Shown here one piece after another: positions 22,208 through 34,012 of a DNA stretch of 64,000 nucleotides. A model generated the notes under the pieces. The model was given only the letters and a program-made list of their open reading frames with translations. It did no database searches and was not told where the DNA came from. Location of the stretch: contig NC_087077.1 of assembly GCF_026151205.1 (NCBI RefSeq), positions 6,100,483 through 6,164,482 on the forward strand, read 5' to 3'. Within the stretch, counting starts at the first letter, position 1. Each line of letters opens with the position of its first letter. This DNA comes from Bolinopsis microptera (taxonomy: Eukaryota; Ctenophora; Tentaculata; Lobata; Bolinopsidae). A program made the translations under genes and the position numbers.

Positions 22208-22433
22208 GTGAACAAGAGACTCATTTTCAATCAAGTTCTCTTCAACTGTCAACTAATCATTTGAAAACCCCCTCCCCCTTTGTATCACGTGGTGACCCCC
22301 ACTGTCGCTTCACTATACAGGGACGATACAGGGAGATACAGGGAGAGCCGCGCACTTCGTGCTCGGCGGGTCATACAACGTATGACAACTCCCCCTTTGG
22401 CTGATTGCGTAATCTGTGAACACCCCCTAGGGG

Positions 22434-23395
22434 GTCCAAGGGGAACTTTTGATACATGTTTCGTATCAAACCCTCCAAAACAAGGCTCACTGAAACTGAT
22501 TCCGAAACAAGCACTTAGTGCTAGTGTCGACAAACTGGACACTATTACAGAGTCAGAGGAAAATACAGATAAAAGTGACCATGAGATTGAAAGTGAAGAA
22601 GAAAAAGCAGAGTCATCAGAGAGGAAAAGCCCACGAAGAGGTCGTGATGAGACAAGGGAGACGAGGGAGAGGAATCCCAATACCTCAGGGCACAAGAAGG
22701 AACAAATCTGTGAGCTCTTCAAGAAAAGGGCATGCCCACATGGACGAACTGGCAAAGTCCTTGTAGACGGCAAAACCTGTGAGAGGAGCCACCCTAAGAG
22801 ATGTTACAAGTTTTGCGACTTTGGGGCCAAGCATCAGAATGGGTGCAAGAAAGGTAAAAAGTGCCTATACTGGCATCCCAGAATATGCAAGTTTTCCATT
22901 AAAAACATCAGATGTGAAGACGATCAATGTACCTTTCAACACCTGGTGTTTACCCGCAACGGTCCTGGCCACGGAAAAGAAGAAGAACGAGAGACTTACA
23001 GACGAGTAGAAAATACTACTGAGCCCTACAGACGAAATGCGCTTCCCAAATTCAGCATTGCTTCGTCAGGATACACTACGTATCCCCCAACCATCAACAA
23101 GCCACGAGTAGAAAATCAAGAGAATAAGACTGCCCAAGATGAGTATTTTTTATTGAAGCTCATCGAGAACATGAAGGCTGGTTTTCAGGAACATATCGAT
23201 GGCTTGAGAAACGAGATTATCATCGGGAGGGGGAAAGAGGTCCAACGCCAACCGATTCCCCAGCAACTGAACCCCACGGAGCTACCATGCCACCCCGCAA
23301 CTCGAGCTGTTCCGGGACTGCACCCGCCCATCCCATACCCGTACATGATGGCACCACAGTGGTTCAGCCAGAACTTTCCACCATTGTCCTCTTAA
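22434..23395 (+). CDS. LINE ORF1 with three CCCH-type zinc fingers, 5' end unclear
   Basis: The frame runs open through the upstream MITE-derived DNA to 23395; the true start was probably lost, since no ATG is found until late in the frame. An acidic/basic charged segment (SEENTDKSDHEIESEEE, then RGRDETRETRERN) precedes three Cys/His units: CELFKKRACPHG..CERSH, CDFGAKHQNGCKKGKKCLYWH (split here as CDFG-x-C-x5-C-x3-H), and CKFSIKNIRCEDDQCTFQH. CCCH fingers bind single-stranded RNA, fitting a role in packaging element RNA. The tail is Pro-rich. It probably cannot be translated in its present form. Confidence 0.75.
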
Positions 23396-24600
23396 ATGGG
23401 CAGAGCGTATCTCCGGCAGCTACTAGCAGCTCTAGATGGAAACTACCCTACATCCAGGAAACCATCATCGAAGGAAGTAGTTGCCCCCACCATTCATAGC
23501 CATAACCGAGTCATGGCTAAAGAGTTACATCTCTGACGCTCAGGTGCAGATAAAAGACTATCGATCGTTTAGATCTGATAGACCAGAGAGAGTAGGAGGA
23601 GGTTGCCTCCTCTATGTTCATGACCAGCTAGTGGTGACAGAAACCGATCACTACGAGGATAGAAGCAATAACATGGTCATGTGCTATGTTAAGTCATGCA
23701 TCACCCTTTTTGCGACTGTCTACAGGCCCCCTGGAGCAGATACTTCAGGCTGGAAGAACTTACTAGACAGACTGCAAGCCAAAATAGATGCGATCTCAGA
23801 AAATACAACGGTGCCACTGCCAGACATATACGTTGTTGGAGATTTCAACTCTCCAGAGATAGACTGGGAACATGGAGGCTTAAGAAGTGAAGCCAGGTGT
23901 CAGGATTTTATAGAGTTTATAGACCGTAACTTTCTAACACAGGTCGTAAACCAATCGACAAGAGAAGGTAGCACCCTAGATCTTGTACTTACAAATGTTC
24001 CTAGGTATTTCGCAGAAGTAAAGGTGAACCCCACATCTTTATCAGACCACAGCTTGGTCGAAATTCAGCTTGGTTTTAATATGACTGGAAGAAAGAAGAA
24101 CGAAACCAGCAAGATCGACCCAAACTCCTTCAGGGCAGTTGACTATCACAAAGCCGATTTTGTGGCAATCAGTGATTGCCTTCAGAAAGTCGACTGGCTG
24201 AAGCTCTGGGAACTCTGTGACGAGGACTTGAACTCTTTTCTGGAATTGTTCAAGCTAACAGTGCTCCAGATTACCTTGGAGTTCTCCCCAAAGAAAGAGA
24301 GTGCAGCGGAGATTACCTCAAGAAAGAGAAGAGGGAATAAGCACGTTTATGTCATGAAAAGAAGACGAAGGAAGATGAATGCTAGGATACGTGCATTACA
24401 GGAAATGAATCCTAGCTCGAGTTTAATCCTAAACTGAAAACGGAGGTTTCACTGCTGTGTTACTCCGTACAGGAAGGGACCCTTGAGAAACTGAACAAAA
24501 AAGAACTCCGGGCAGTCGATGCAATAAAGAAGAACCCCAAATACTTCTTTTCGTATGCCAAGCGTCTCCAGAAGACCAGATCTACGCGATCCCGGTGTTG
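23396..24600 (+). pseudogene. LINE ORF2 endonuclease part
   Basis: After a frame change near 23480 the frame reads FIAITESWL (metal-binding Glu), VYRPPGADTSGW, DIYVVGDFNSPEIDW (Asp and Asn) and SLSDHSLVEIQ (catalytic SDH). These are the apurinic-like endonuclease motifs that nick the target for priming. The domain is followed by the linker (RKRRGNKHVYVMKRRRRKM) and, after another frameshift at 24437, by LKTEVSLLCYSVQEG and NPKYFFSYAKRLQKTRS, ordinary LINE linker sequence, which stops at the inverted tail near 24604. Confidence 0.8.
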
Positions 24601-24633
24601 AGAGTTACTGGGCCGCGCTCAGCCTGTCATTCC

Positions 24634-25682
24634 GCCAAATCTTTATTATTATCTTTATTAATGTTTATGAACATAATAGCCTGGGGTCCCCAGGTAATGT
24701 TGAGAGATGAGACTGGGGCATTAGTGGACGACCCCAGTATCAAGGCAGAGTTACTTCAGAAGCAGTACCAGAAGGTATTTAGAAACCCTATGAGTGCCGA
24801 TATTGATGAATGTATGAAGAGCCAAGGATTACCTCAGGGACTGGATTCCGGATTCAACGAGCTAAGCTTCACAAGAAAAGATATCATTGAAGCATTAGGA
24901 GAACTGGATCCCTATTCGGCCGCACCTGACGGAGAGATTCCTGCTAGGATCATACTCACAGCCTGCAAAGAACAACTTGCAGACCCCTTAACACTCCTCT
25001 GGCAGGAATCGTTCAGCAGTGGGTATATACCAGCGGAATTAAAGACCCAATATATCACCCCTATCTATAAGAAGGGGGACAGAACGGACCCAGCAAACTA
25101 TAGACCAGTGTCTTTAACCTCGCACATCATAAAGACATTTGAGCGTGTAATCAGAAAAAACCTGGTTCGTCATTTGGAAGAGAACATGATGATCAATACG
25201 AACCAGCATGGGTTCAGAAAAAAGAGGAGTTGCATGACGCAGCTTCTCAGTCACATCGAACAGATCTACAAATCACTCAACAATGATGAAGAAGTTGATG
25301 TGATTTACCTCGACTTTGCCAAAGCTTTTGAAAAGGTCGACCATGCAGTGCTGCTAGCCAAGCTTGGTCGATACGGAATTGGTGGTCAGGCTTTAAGGTG
25401 GGTCAAAGAGTTTTTGCTAAACAGAAAACAAACAGTCGTTGTTGAAGGTCGCAAATCATCCTTCCAGCCAGTGGCAAGTGGGGTGCCACAAGGGACAGTC
25501 CTAGGATCGATCCTATTTATTCTGTACATCAACGATCTGTTGAACAGCATTAGCTATAGTAACGGATTCAGCTTTGCAGACGACACAAAGCTGACTGGGG
25601 CTATCCGAGGAATGAGTAGTGTGGAGTTACTGCAAGATGATCTCAACATAGTCATCGAGCGGTCACGTGTTAACAACATGGA
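24634..25682 (+). pseudogene. First copy of the duplicated LINE RT domain
   Basis: Open from the rearranged junction: ITPIYKKGDRTDPANYRPVS, YLDFAKAFEKVDH, GVPQGTVLGSILFILYIND and FSFADDTKL (motifs up to catalytic ADD). It ends abruptly after RSRVNNME where the second copy begins with the sequence that opens this copy (GCCAAATCTTTATTATTATC). It differs from copy two by a 3-base insertion near 24952 and a few substitutions. Confidence 0.85.
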
Positions 25683-27407
25683 GCCAAATCTTTATTATTA
25701 TCTTTATTAATGTTTATGAACATAATAGCCTGGGGTCCCCAGGTAATGTTGAGAGATGAGACTGGGGCATTAGTGGACGACCCCAGTATCAAGGCAGAGT
25801 TACTTCAGAAGCAGTACCAGAAGGTATTTAGTAACCCTATGAGTGCCGATATTGATGAATGTATGAAGAGCCAAGGATTACCTCAGGGACTGGATTCCGG
25901 ATTCAACGAGCTAAGCTTCACAAGAAAAGATATCATTGAAGCATTAGGAGAACTGGATCCCTATTCGGCCGCACCTGACGGAGAGATTCCTGCCAGGATA
26001 CTCACAGCCTGCAAAGAACAACTTGCAGACCCCTTAACACTCCTCTGGCAGGAATCGTTCAGCAGTGGGTATATACCAGCGGAATTAAAGACCCAATATA
26101 TCACCCCTATCTATAAGAAGGGGGACAGAACGGACCCAGCAAACTATAGACCAGTGTCTTTAACCTCGCACATCATAAAGACATTTGAGCGTGTAATCAG
26201 AAAAAACCTGGTTCGTCATTTGGAAGAGAACATGATGATCAATACGAACCAGCATGGGTTCAGAAAAAAGAGGAGTTTCATGACGCAGCTTCTCAGTCAC
26301 ATCGAACAGATCTACAAATCACTCAACAATGATGAAGAAGTTGATGTGATTTACCTCGACTTTGCCAAAGCTTTTGAAAAGGTCGACCATGCAGTGCTGC
26401 TAGCCAAGCTTGGTCGATACGGAATTGGTGGTCAGGCTTTAAGGTGGGTCAAAGAGTTTTTGCTAAACAGAAAACAAACAGTCGTTGTTGAAGGTCGCAA
26501 ATCATCCTTCCAGCCAGTGGCAAGTGGGGTGCCACAAGGGACAGTCCTAGGATCGATCCTATTTATTCTGTACATCAACGATCTGTTGAACAGCATTAGC
26601 TATAGTAACGGATTCAGCTTTGCAGACGACACAAAGCTGACTGGGGCTATCCGAGGAATGAGTAGTGTGGAGTTACTGCAAGATGATCTCAACATAGTCA
26701 TCGAGCGGTCACGTGTTAACAACATGGAGCTACACGAACATAAGTTTGAGGTTGTAAACTACCCCCTGAATGGACCAAAAGCTCTAAGAGAGCTCCCGTT
26801 CTACCCAGAGACTGTTGAGTATACTACACCAAAAGGACACGCAATATCACCACAGGAAACTGTCAGAGACCTTGGAGTGTATGTTAGCAGCAGTAGGTCA
26901 TGGGGTCCTCACATTGAGAAGACAGTTCAAGGAGCTAGAAAAATGGCGGCTTGGACATTGAGTGCCTTTAGAGACCGGTCACAAGTAGTCATGCTGACTT
27001 TATACAAAAGCATGGTTCGCTCCAAGCTAGAGTACTGCTGTCCAGTCTGGAACCCTACAAAAGTCACAGAGATACAAAAGCTGGAGACTTGAGACAGAGT
27101 ACAGAGATCCTTTACTAGAAAGATATCTGGCTGCAGTGATCTCCAGTACTGGGACAGGCTGAAGAAGCTTAAGTTGATGTCCCTTCAGAGGCGGAGAGAG
27201 CGTTATTCTATTATTCATGTATGGAAAATTCTTAATGAACATGCTCCGAACGATACGGGCTTCGAGTTCAAGTCTCATCAAAGGCATGGTATTAAGGCAG
27301 AGATCCCAGCCATGAACAAAAACGCACAGTTGTCGGTAAGAACAGACTACGACAACAGCTTTAGAGTTAGAGCAGCTCAGCTCTTCAACGTGCTCCCATT
27401 TACCTGA
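25683..27407 (+). pseudogene. Second RT copy and LINE C-terminus
   Basis: It repeats copy one and continues past RSRVNNME with LHEHKFEVVNYPLN, LGVYVSSSRSWGPHI, SMVRSKLEYCCPVWNP, then an in-frame TGA at 27090, then RVQRSFTRKISG, RRRERYSIIHVWKILN and the C-terminal RVRAAQLFNVLPFT. This is the RT thumb and C-terminal region of CR1/Jockey-type LINEs. Apart from the TGA the frame is intact. Confidence 0.85.
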
Positions 27408-27478
27408 GGACCCCAGGCTTTAATGTTGTTAAACAACGAATAGAGATTAGGCGGAATGACCGGCTGAGCGCGGCCCAG

Positions 27479-27797
27479 TAAAAATTTTCTAATTTGCCGC
27501 AGACGCGATTACTGAAACCTTATGAAAGCTTTCGGCGCGGCTGACATTGTCATGCTTTCAGGCGCGCGACGTTTCAGGCGCGCGACGTTTCAGGCGCGCT
27601 ACGTTTCAATTTCACTCATAGGTGGGCACACCACTGTTACAGTGGTGTGCCCACCTATGAGTGAAATTGAAACGTAGCGCGCCTGAAACGTCGCGCGCCT
27701 GAAACGTCGCGCGCCTGAAAGCATGACAATGTCAGCCGCGCCGAAAGCTTTCATAAGGTTTCAGTAATCGCGTCTGCGGCAAATTAGAAAATTTTTA
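27479..27797. repeat. Perfect 319-bp palindrome (two 159-bp arms, one central base)
   Basis: Bases 27479-27637 and 27639-27797 are exact reverse complements around T27638, by reading both arms. Each arm contains the element end TGGTGTGCCCACC, three GCGCGCCTGAAACG units and TCAGCCGCGCCGAAAGC. The right half continues into the left arm of the long inverted repeat; the left half abuts the LINE tail. A third, slightly diverged copy of the arm is at 56790-56945. Confidence 0.9.
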
Positions 27798-29306
27798 AAA
27801 ATTTGCCAGTATTTGCCACAATTTGGCGGGACTGGAATATGATGCATTGGTTCGGTTAAAAAAACACCAGATATAATGATAACAAGATTAACGGTGACTG
27901 AAATATGGCGAAACTTGTTTAGCCCACAGCTATTGAAAATGTAGAGTTTACGAAGCTTGATGACTTAATGATAACACAATTCTTTTAGGCAGATAAAGAT
28001 ATTAAATCAAATACATGAAAACATAGCACGGCATGATAATCGAATGAAAATTATGTTGACCATCAGTCTTAGTGCCATGTCCGCAAGTGTACTTGTCCCC
28101 TTTTGAATCCATGAGCTATTGGGACATTAGCGGACATGGTTTTTGGGACATTAGCGAAACTAGAGTTAACGAAGCTCAAGTTACCGAAGCTTGATGACTA
28201 AATGATAACACAATTCTTTTAGGCAGATAAAGATATTAAATCAAATACGTGAAAACATAGCACAGTATGATAAATAAATGAACATTATTCTTAGTTTATT
28301 CCTTTTGTGTGAATAAGATCACCGTAGCAGACAGCAGTTCACGCAACATTGGCCGTGTGGACTGCTTGTCACTTGCGGAGGACATTTAAAAAACACGTTC
28401 TAGAAAAGTACACGTGTTAGTCAAAACAATACATGCACGTATTACAAAAATAATTACAAGTGTAAAATTACCAATCTTTAAAAATACACGTGTTACAAAT
28501 ACAATTACACGTGTAACAAAATACTGAGCACATATCAGGCCATATATTTGCTTAAATTTGAAGTGAGTTAAGTTTTAGAACCCTTTAAAAGCAACTCTAA
28601 AATTCAAATTCTTACCATTCTGAGAGGATTGGATGCTAAAACGATGAGTATCGTTGATCAGGAGCTCTATTTATCAGGTTTTATAAAAACGCCAATAGAA
28701 AAATGCGAAGATTTTTTATAGGGTCTCCCAGGAGATTCTATGTACTTCCAAAAGTATACATCCATTTTTTTTCCAGGTGTATTCGAGGAAATGTCTAAGC
28801 TTGTTATGTATGCAGTTTCATTGACCTAATACAAATGATGGAATTTAAGTGAATTTAATCTGGCGGGTGGTGTTTCTTTTATGCAGATAAAGAGCTGAGT
28901 TGTGGTCTAAGATGGGAAGCCATAACTTATCTCTGGATCTCAATCGGGTTGACATAATTAAAATAATAGTGCAATCTTGTCCTTGTCCTCTCCCCAGAAT
29001 CCACAAGATGGTTAGGAGAATCGTCGAGGGACAAGCTGCGTCCGAAGAGCTCCGAAGGAGGGTTTTCAATCAGTTCCAGCCTGAAATGAACAGTTTTCAC
29101 AGACTCTGCATCATATACAATTAATAATAAAGCTGGACTAGCTGGACCTGTTCTTATGATAAAATTAATTAAAAATAAACCATGTTCCCCACTTGGAAAC
29201 GATGTCACAGACAACAGCCACAATTTAACGGTAAACATTCTTCACTAAATAACTGACCCAGTTTTAACAAATTCGAGTCATGAGGAGGAGACTGAATCTT
29301 ACTTAC
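27639..29306. repeat. Left arm of a long inverted repeat (Harbinger 3' end)
   Basis: It matches 55521-56945 in inverted orientation nearly throughout: the end sequence, ACACGTGT-rich tracts at 28400-28520, the last transposase exon and its preceding intron. Homology stops exactly at the donor of transposase exon 9. The left arm has an extra direct duplication: GAAGCTTGATGACT...ACATAGCAC occurs at 27951-28030 and 28187-28263, around an insert with GAATCCATGAGCTATTGG, which recurs inverted at 32873-32975. Confidence 0.88.
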
Positions 29307-32300
29307 TCGTCTGCGTCGTCCAAGCGTGATATCCGCAAGAAATTGTGCAGATGCACACAGCTTTTCAGAATCAGCCTAGTCACCTCCTCATTTGTGGTCA
29401 GGTGACTCAGGATCTTCCATTTCCTTGATAGGTGTCCGAAGACGCACTCTATGACCATCCTGCCTCTGAAACAGTGTACAATTCAATCTACATAAGGTTC
29501 TACAAAAGTTTTCAGTTTTGCGATGATCACTTTACAGGAAAATACAGGAAAACAGCTCAAAGAGCACAAACGGTAATTCTTGATCAATTCATACAAAAAC
29601 AATCATGACTGTCTAATCTAATTAGATGTAGTTTTCTGAATTGTCGAGGCTACAATTTATTTATTTATTTAATTCGTGACGTTCCAGTACCTGGATAACC
29701 TATAGTTTGTCATCCGCTGAGATTTTGACACCTTCCCCCTGTACGGCTTCATACAATGAGCATGAAGGGGAAAGGCATCGTCACCGACAATGTAGTAATT
29801 GACTCTACCAAGTCGCTCCTGAAAAGAAGACGTAAACATTATATTAATTAAGTATCTTACAGCCTAGATAACATATAAGCTCATATTTTTATGTCCTAAA
29901 GGATGCAGACCAATGGCGCTGTTTTTAGCGCCCAGAACCACTCTCCAATCAAGGCCCCCCATCAAAGTCCGAAAGCGGGGTTAAATTAAATCTTTCTATG
30001 AACACACCCTGTTCCATTGTTAAAACGGTAATCATGTTCAAGGGCTGGGATTCCGGGTAAAGTATTTACTGAGTTAATGAAGCCTCGAGCATTTGGTATT
30101 CACGAGTGTTCGCATATTATCATCAGTTCTTACCTGATCATCATTCGGCAGAATCTCAGCAGCAGGTATAAAACCCCGTTCTAGGAATTCTCCGGAGGCC
30201 AGTCCTCGTCCCAGTCTGTCCTCTGACCAGATTCCTCCGTCTGATCGACCGCCAAAGCTTCCAACGTTAAAATGACGGATTCTGAATAAGTAATTGTAGT
30301 AAAGAAGTTAGAGAATGATGTTAGCATTTAAGTTACATCTCTCATAGATCGCCCGCAATCCTCGCAAGTTTTAACTCCAATCTACCCATTCCTGTTTTTT
30401 GCAGAATGCAGCAATTTTTATTGAAAGCATGCAAAAAACGATATTCATGAGCGGTACATATGATATTGTTTTAAGATTACATATCTCATTTCAATAAGTT
30501 AGTAGGAATCTGGCTACATAATCTTGGTTGAAGAGGAGAAGTGACAATGTTCTTCACTACACTAGCATTTAAGTTGAACCATTTTTTTAAAGATGACATG
30601 TGAAAATAGCACTTACATATAATCAGCGTCACACACTGCGAGGAGAATAACAGACGGCCATCCGTGATAATTAATCGTGTAACTTCCAGTTTTCCCAAAT
30701 TTTGTAATGAAGCAATGCTTGCCGTCCACTGCCCCTGTGAAATGACATGTGTAAATGCCTCTTCTGTCTCAGGACAGACGAGGATAATAAAATTGGTCGG
30801 CTCTGAATGTTTAAATCATACTCCTAAAATTTATGCTACTCAAAAACATCGAAATTTAATTCGTGAATTTTTGAAACTGTGGCGAACCTTAACTAGGCTA
30901 AGTTTCGGATTTCTGTGTGTGAAATGCCACCCTGTGGCGTATAGTTTTTGCCTGCTTTCAGAATGATCCAATAAAAACTGTACGAGGAGAGCATTTGAAG
31001 TTTGAAAAATGGTCGTTTCGGGAAGTCAAGATTGAAAACTTCCCATAGTTACTGTAGAATTGCATAATATGAGCAATGATCTTCAAACTGCAACAAATAT
31101 CGTTTGATCTCACTCTATTCCTCTCTTCTTTAAGGAAACGCTATAGCATCAATTTCCATGATTCACCAACTCGAGACCCTCAGCTCCCGGCGTCCAATCA
31201 AAGATAATCATATATATATATATCAACGTCAATAGATCGCCTCCCCCCTCCCCATCCCAAGATGCCTCCCCACCGTTCAGTCAGACTTTTTCATTACCAA
31301 TGCAGTGCGGCAGCTGCCATCTTTCATGGAATCTCTGAGCAATTTTTTTCCAACATTCAGTCGACCGTGGACGAAAATCTGCGTGTTCAGCCAGGCAGAC
31401 AGAGATGGCCGTTGTCACCTGAAATACAATTTTTACTTGATATAATAGACTTCTGTTCCTGAGGTATACCTGGTGATAAGTAAACTCAAAGTGTCAGTGG
31501 CTCAATGAATCTATAGAATAAGCAACTAAGCGCACCAACCTTCTTTATTATCCTACACACTCTGCACCGGGATAGTACAAACTGGTTCGCCAGATACCCT
31601 TGCGCACACCCAGACTTCAGGTAGCTGTGGTGTTAACTTCAATTAGTGATGTAAAAAGTGATATTCCACATTTACATTATAACTCTTATATATATATATA
31701 TATAATGTAGTATTGAATGTAGATAAGAAATAATTCGACTTTTCATCTCTCTACAGAAATTTAAAGTTCAAACAACTGAAAAGTTGAGAAATTTCTCATA
31801 ACGATTGACGACAGAGATAATTCCGTCATTTATAAATATTCATCCAAGATTCTACCCTATATTGTCCTGTCCAACCTTAGGGTTAAAATGAGCTGCTCTC
31901 TAGCTGAGATTGACGTACTTTTCCGGTTGAACTTCTTTGGTTCTAGAAGCGGTCGAACTTTCATGAAAAGTGAATGATACTCTGATCTCGTCATACCAAA
32001 TTGACTCCTGCCGGGCATCATCATTAAAATCTATCGATGGATCAAAATCTCTGGCTTATCGATTTAAAAATGGACAAGGAAATTAGCGGATATTACTATT
32101 TAATCAAGTTATGAGATCACTGATCCTTGTATAATATCATTATACTACATTATACATAGTATAAATTTTACTAACTGCATTTAGCTAGTTTATAGTAAAT
32201 ACACACGATCGCAGAATAGAGGAGCACAATTGGGCTCTTTGTTCTGCGACCGTGTTTCCTTGGTGGGCCGACAGGTTTTTGTTGTGTAGTAGTGCTGGGG

Positions 32301-33595
32301 AAAAAACACGCTTTAACTATGATCAATGAGAGTAAACATTTTTAATTCTTGACCTTAGTGCCACAGTTTCTGTGGTAAAAACAAATTTATAGTTAAACGT
32401 TATATATCGTAGAAGGGCATGATTTACTCACATCACTAAGCATCTGGATGGATTATTAGCACACAAGGATAAACATGACCACCAGCTATACCACGTAACC
32501 ATAGCTCCGAAAGAAATAAATTGCTCTACATAGAAACATCTGGTTATTCTGGCCTGATCCTATCACATTGTAGTCCCCAGGGGTTCGGTAACAGGCAACT
32601 GGGACCTGGGTCCTTTTACCAGCCACAATAACATTGGTCATGCCAGTACTGTCATAAACTGTAACCAACTATTAAAAATTAGTTATCTTTAGCTTAATTT
32701 TAAATTTTAAGTCATAGAGCAATCTTCTTAATTTTAAAATTTTTAAGAATAATATTTTACCCTAACTATGACGTGGTGGCACAATCATTATTCCACAATT
32801 TGTATTTCTCTAGATATCTCCAAGAATTATGTAAATATTAAGGCTCGCTAATATCATAGATATATATATAATAAGGCATGTCTTCTCCTTGCCACTAATT
32901 TTCCAAAAACTATGTCCACTAATATTCCAATAGCTCATGGATTCGAAAATGGACAGGACACCCCCAATCATACTAGGTTGAGCGATGAAAACATGATGTG
33001 GCATAAACTCATTTCGACTAGGCATTTCGTATTGTAAGATGGTAAATTAATCCGCAAATACACAACTCATTTCTTAAGCATGAGAGCGTTGCTAATCATG
33101 TAGGTTACCGGTAATGGTGCCTAAATATTGTGTAAGTCTGCTGTGTAAAATTTGACTTAATTTAATTATTTAGTTATTTAAACCCTTTAAACAAAATATT
33201 GAATTAAATTGAATTGAATATAATATATATTGCCAGAATTTACTTACTTGTACATTTCTGTTGTCCCATATTTTAAGAGACGGTTGATCTGAGTATTATA
33301 GGCTCCGAATTCCTTACGTCCTTGGTAGTAGTACTTTACAGGTGCTCTATAATACAATATAGAATGTCAACAGCTTTTTTAAAAATTGTCACAAGGAAAC
33401 ACGATCAAGCGAACCTTGGCCCTTTAAATTATGGAAAAGTCAGACAATTCAAAATAAAAAGTTTGTAAATCACAATACTCGCCTTTTTGCACAGCGATAA
33501 CTTATTGTACTGTAAACTGCTTTTCTTGATATTAACCGAGCTAGATGAATCAGCTTCCCAAGCAGCAGCCCACATCTCCTTTTCGTCATCACCAT
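28927..33595 (-). CDS. PIF/Harbinger-type transposase, about ten exons
   Basis: Exons with GT-AG borders: 33595-33484 and about 33345-33250 (both tentative), then 32007-31876, 31624-31540, 31418-31298, 30734-30617, 30281-30134, 29818-29691, 29465-29307, 29080-28927. Exons 3-10 join in phase with no stop. Landmarks: REQLILTLR then YLKSGCAQGY; LPHCIGAVDGKH (first Asp); GWPSVILLAVCDADY; NVGSFGGRSDGGIWSEDRLG (second Asp); YYIVGDDAFPLHAHCMKPY; NYRLSRGRMVIECVFGHLSR (Glu); CVHLHNFLR; C-terminal HYYFNYVN. These are the DDE nuclease blocks of PIF/Harbinger transposases, also kept in HARBI1. The catalytic triad is present, so it may be active. No Myb-like partner gene was found. The DNA upstream of exon 1 is cut by the LINE at 33747. 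Confidence 0.88.
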
Positions 33596-33680
33596 CCTAA
33601 CGTCAAAATCTCCTTTTCGTCATTACCATCCTAAAGTCAAAATCTCCTTTTCGTCATCAACATCCTAAAGTCAAAATTTT
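33574..33680. repeat. Minisatellite, three units of about 36 bp
   Basis: Unit ATCTCCTTTTCGTCATYAMC plus ATCCTAAMGTCAAA repeats three times and overlaps the proposed start of the transposase gene, so part of exon 1 lies in the first unit. This makes the N-terminus uncertain. Confidence 0.75.
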
Positions 33681-34012
33681 CGATGTGAATACATAGAACA
33701 TGATAATTAGATTAGATTATGATGAAAATCTTTTAAACATACTGGCAGTGCTGATTTACAATTATCTATATGTTGGTCTTTTCTTATCTCTTAGATTAGC
33801 TAACTTATAGAATTGCGCTGCTCAAGCCACCTTTACCTTATAGCTATACATTTTCTGGAATATTCCGTACATCCCGTACATTAGTGTTACATATTCTTAA
33901 TAGTGCTTCTATCAACCTTGCTATTAATCTACGATCTATCAACGGTTACCTGTTTTGACATTCCATTAATTAGTCAATTTAACTGTCACATTTGAGATTT
34001 ATCTGTTATCTG

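Larger units (their letters stand above)
22434..27481 (+). mobile_element. Rearranged CR1/Jockey-type LINE
   Basis: Order: CCCH-finger ORF1, endonuclease, RT (twice), 3' tail ending ...GCGCGGCCCAGTAAA at 27481. The RT segment 24634-25682 is repeated at 25683-26728 at near identity. The segment 24605-24690 is an inverted version of the element's own 3' tail (27410-27481): GGCGGAATGAC..GGCTGAGCGCGGCCCAGTAA appears complemented there. Frameshifts near 23480 and 24437 and an in-frame stop at 27090 make it inactive. The 5' end is not defined and lies at or beyond the MITE-derived sequence near 22428. Confidence 0.8.

Noticed and set aside
22285-22773. 162-codon minus-strand ORF
   Set aside because: Antisense to the charged region of the LINE ORF1 and MITE; low-complexity Ser/Leu composition, no domain.
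32486-32668. Possible extra transposase exon in the 31.6-33.2 kb interval
   Set aside because: The minus frame TNVIVAGKRTQVPVACYRTP does not fit the transposase order and has no matching splice borders.
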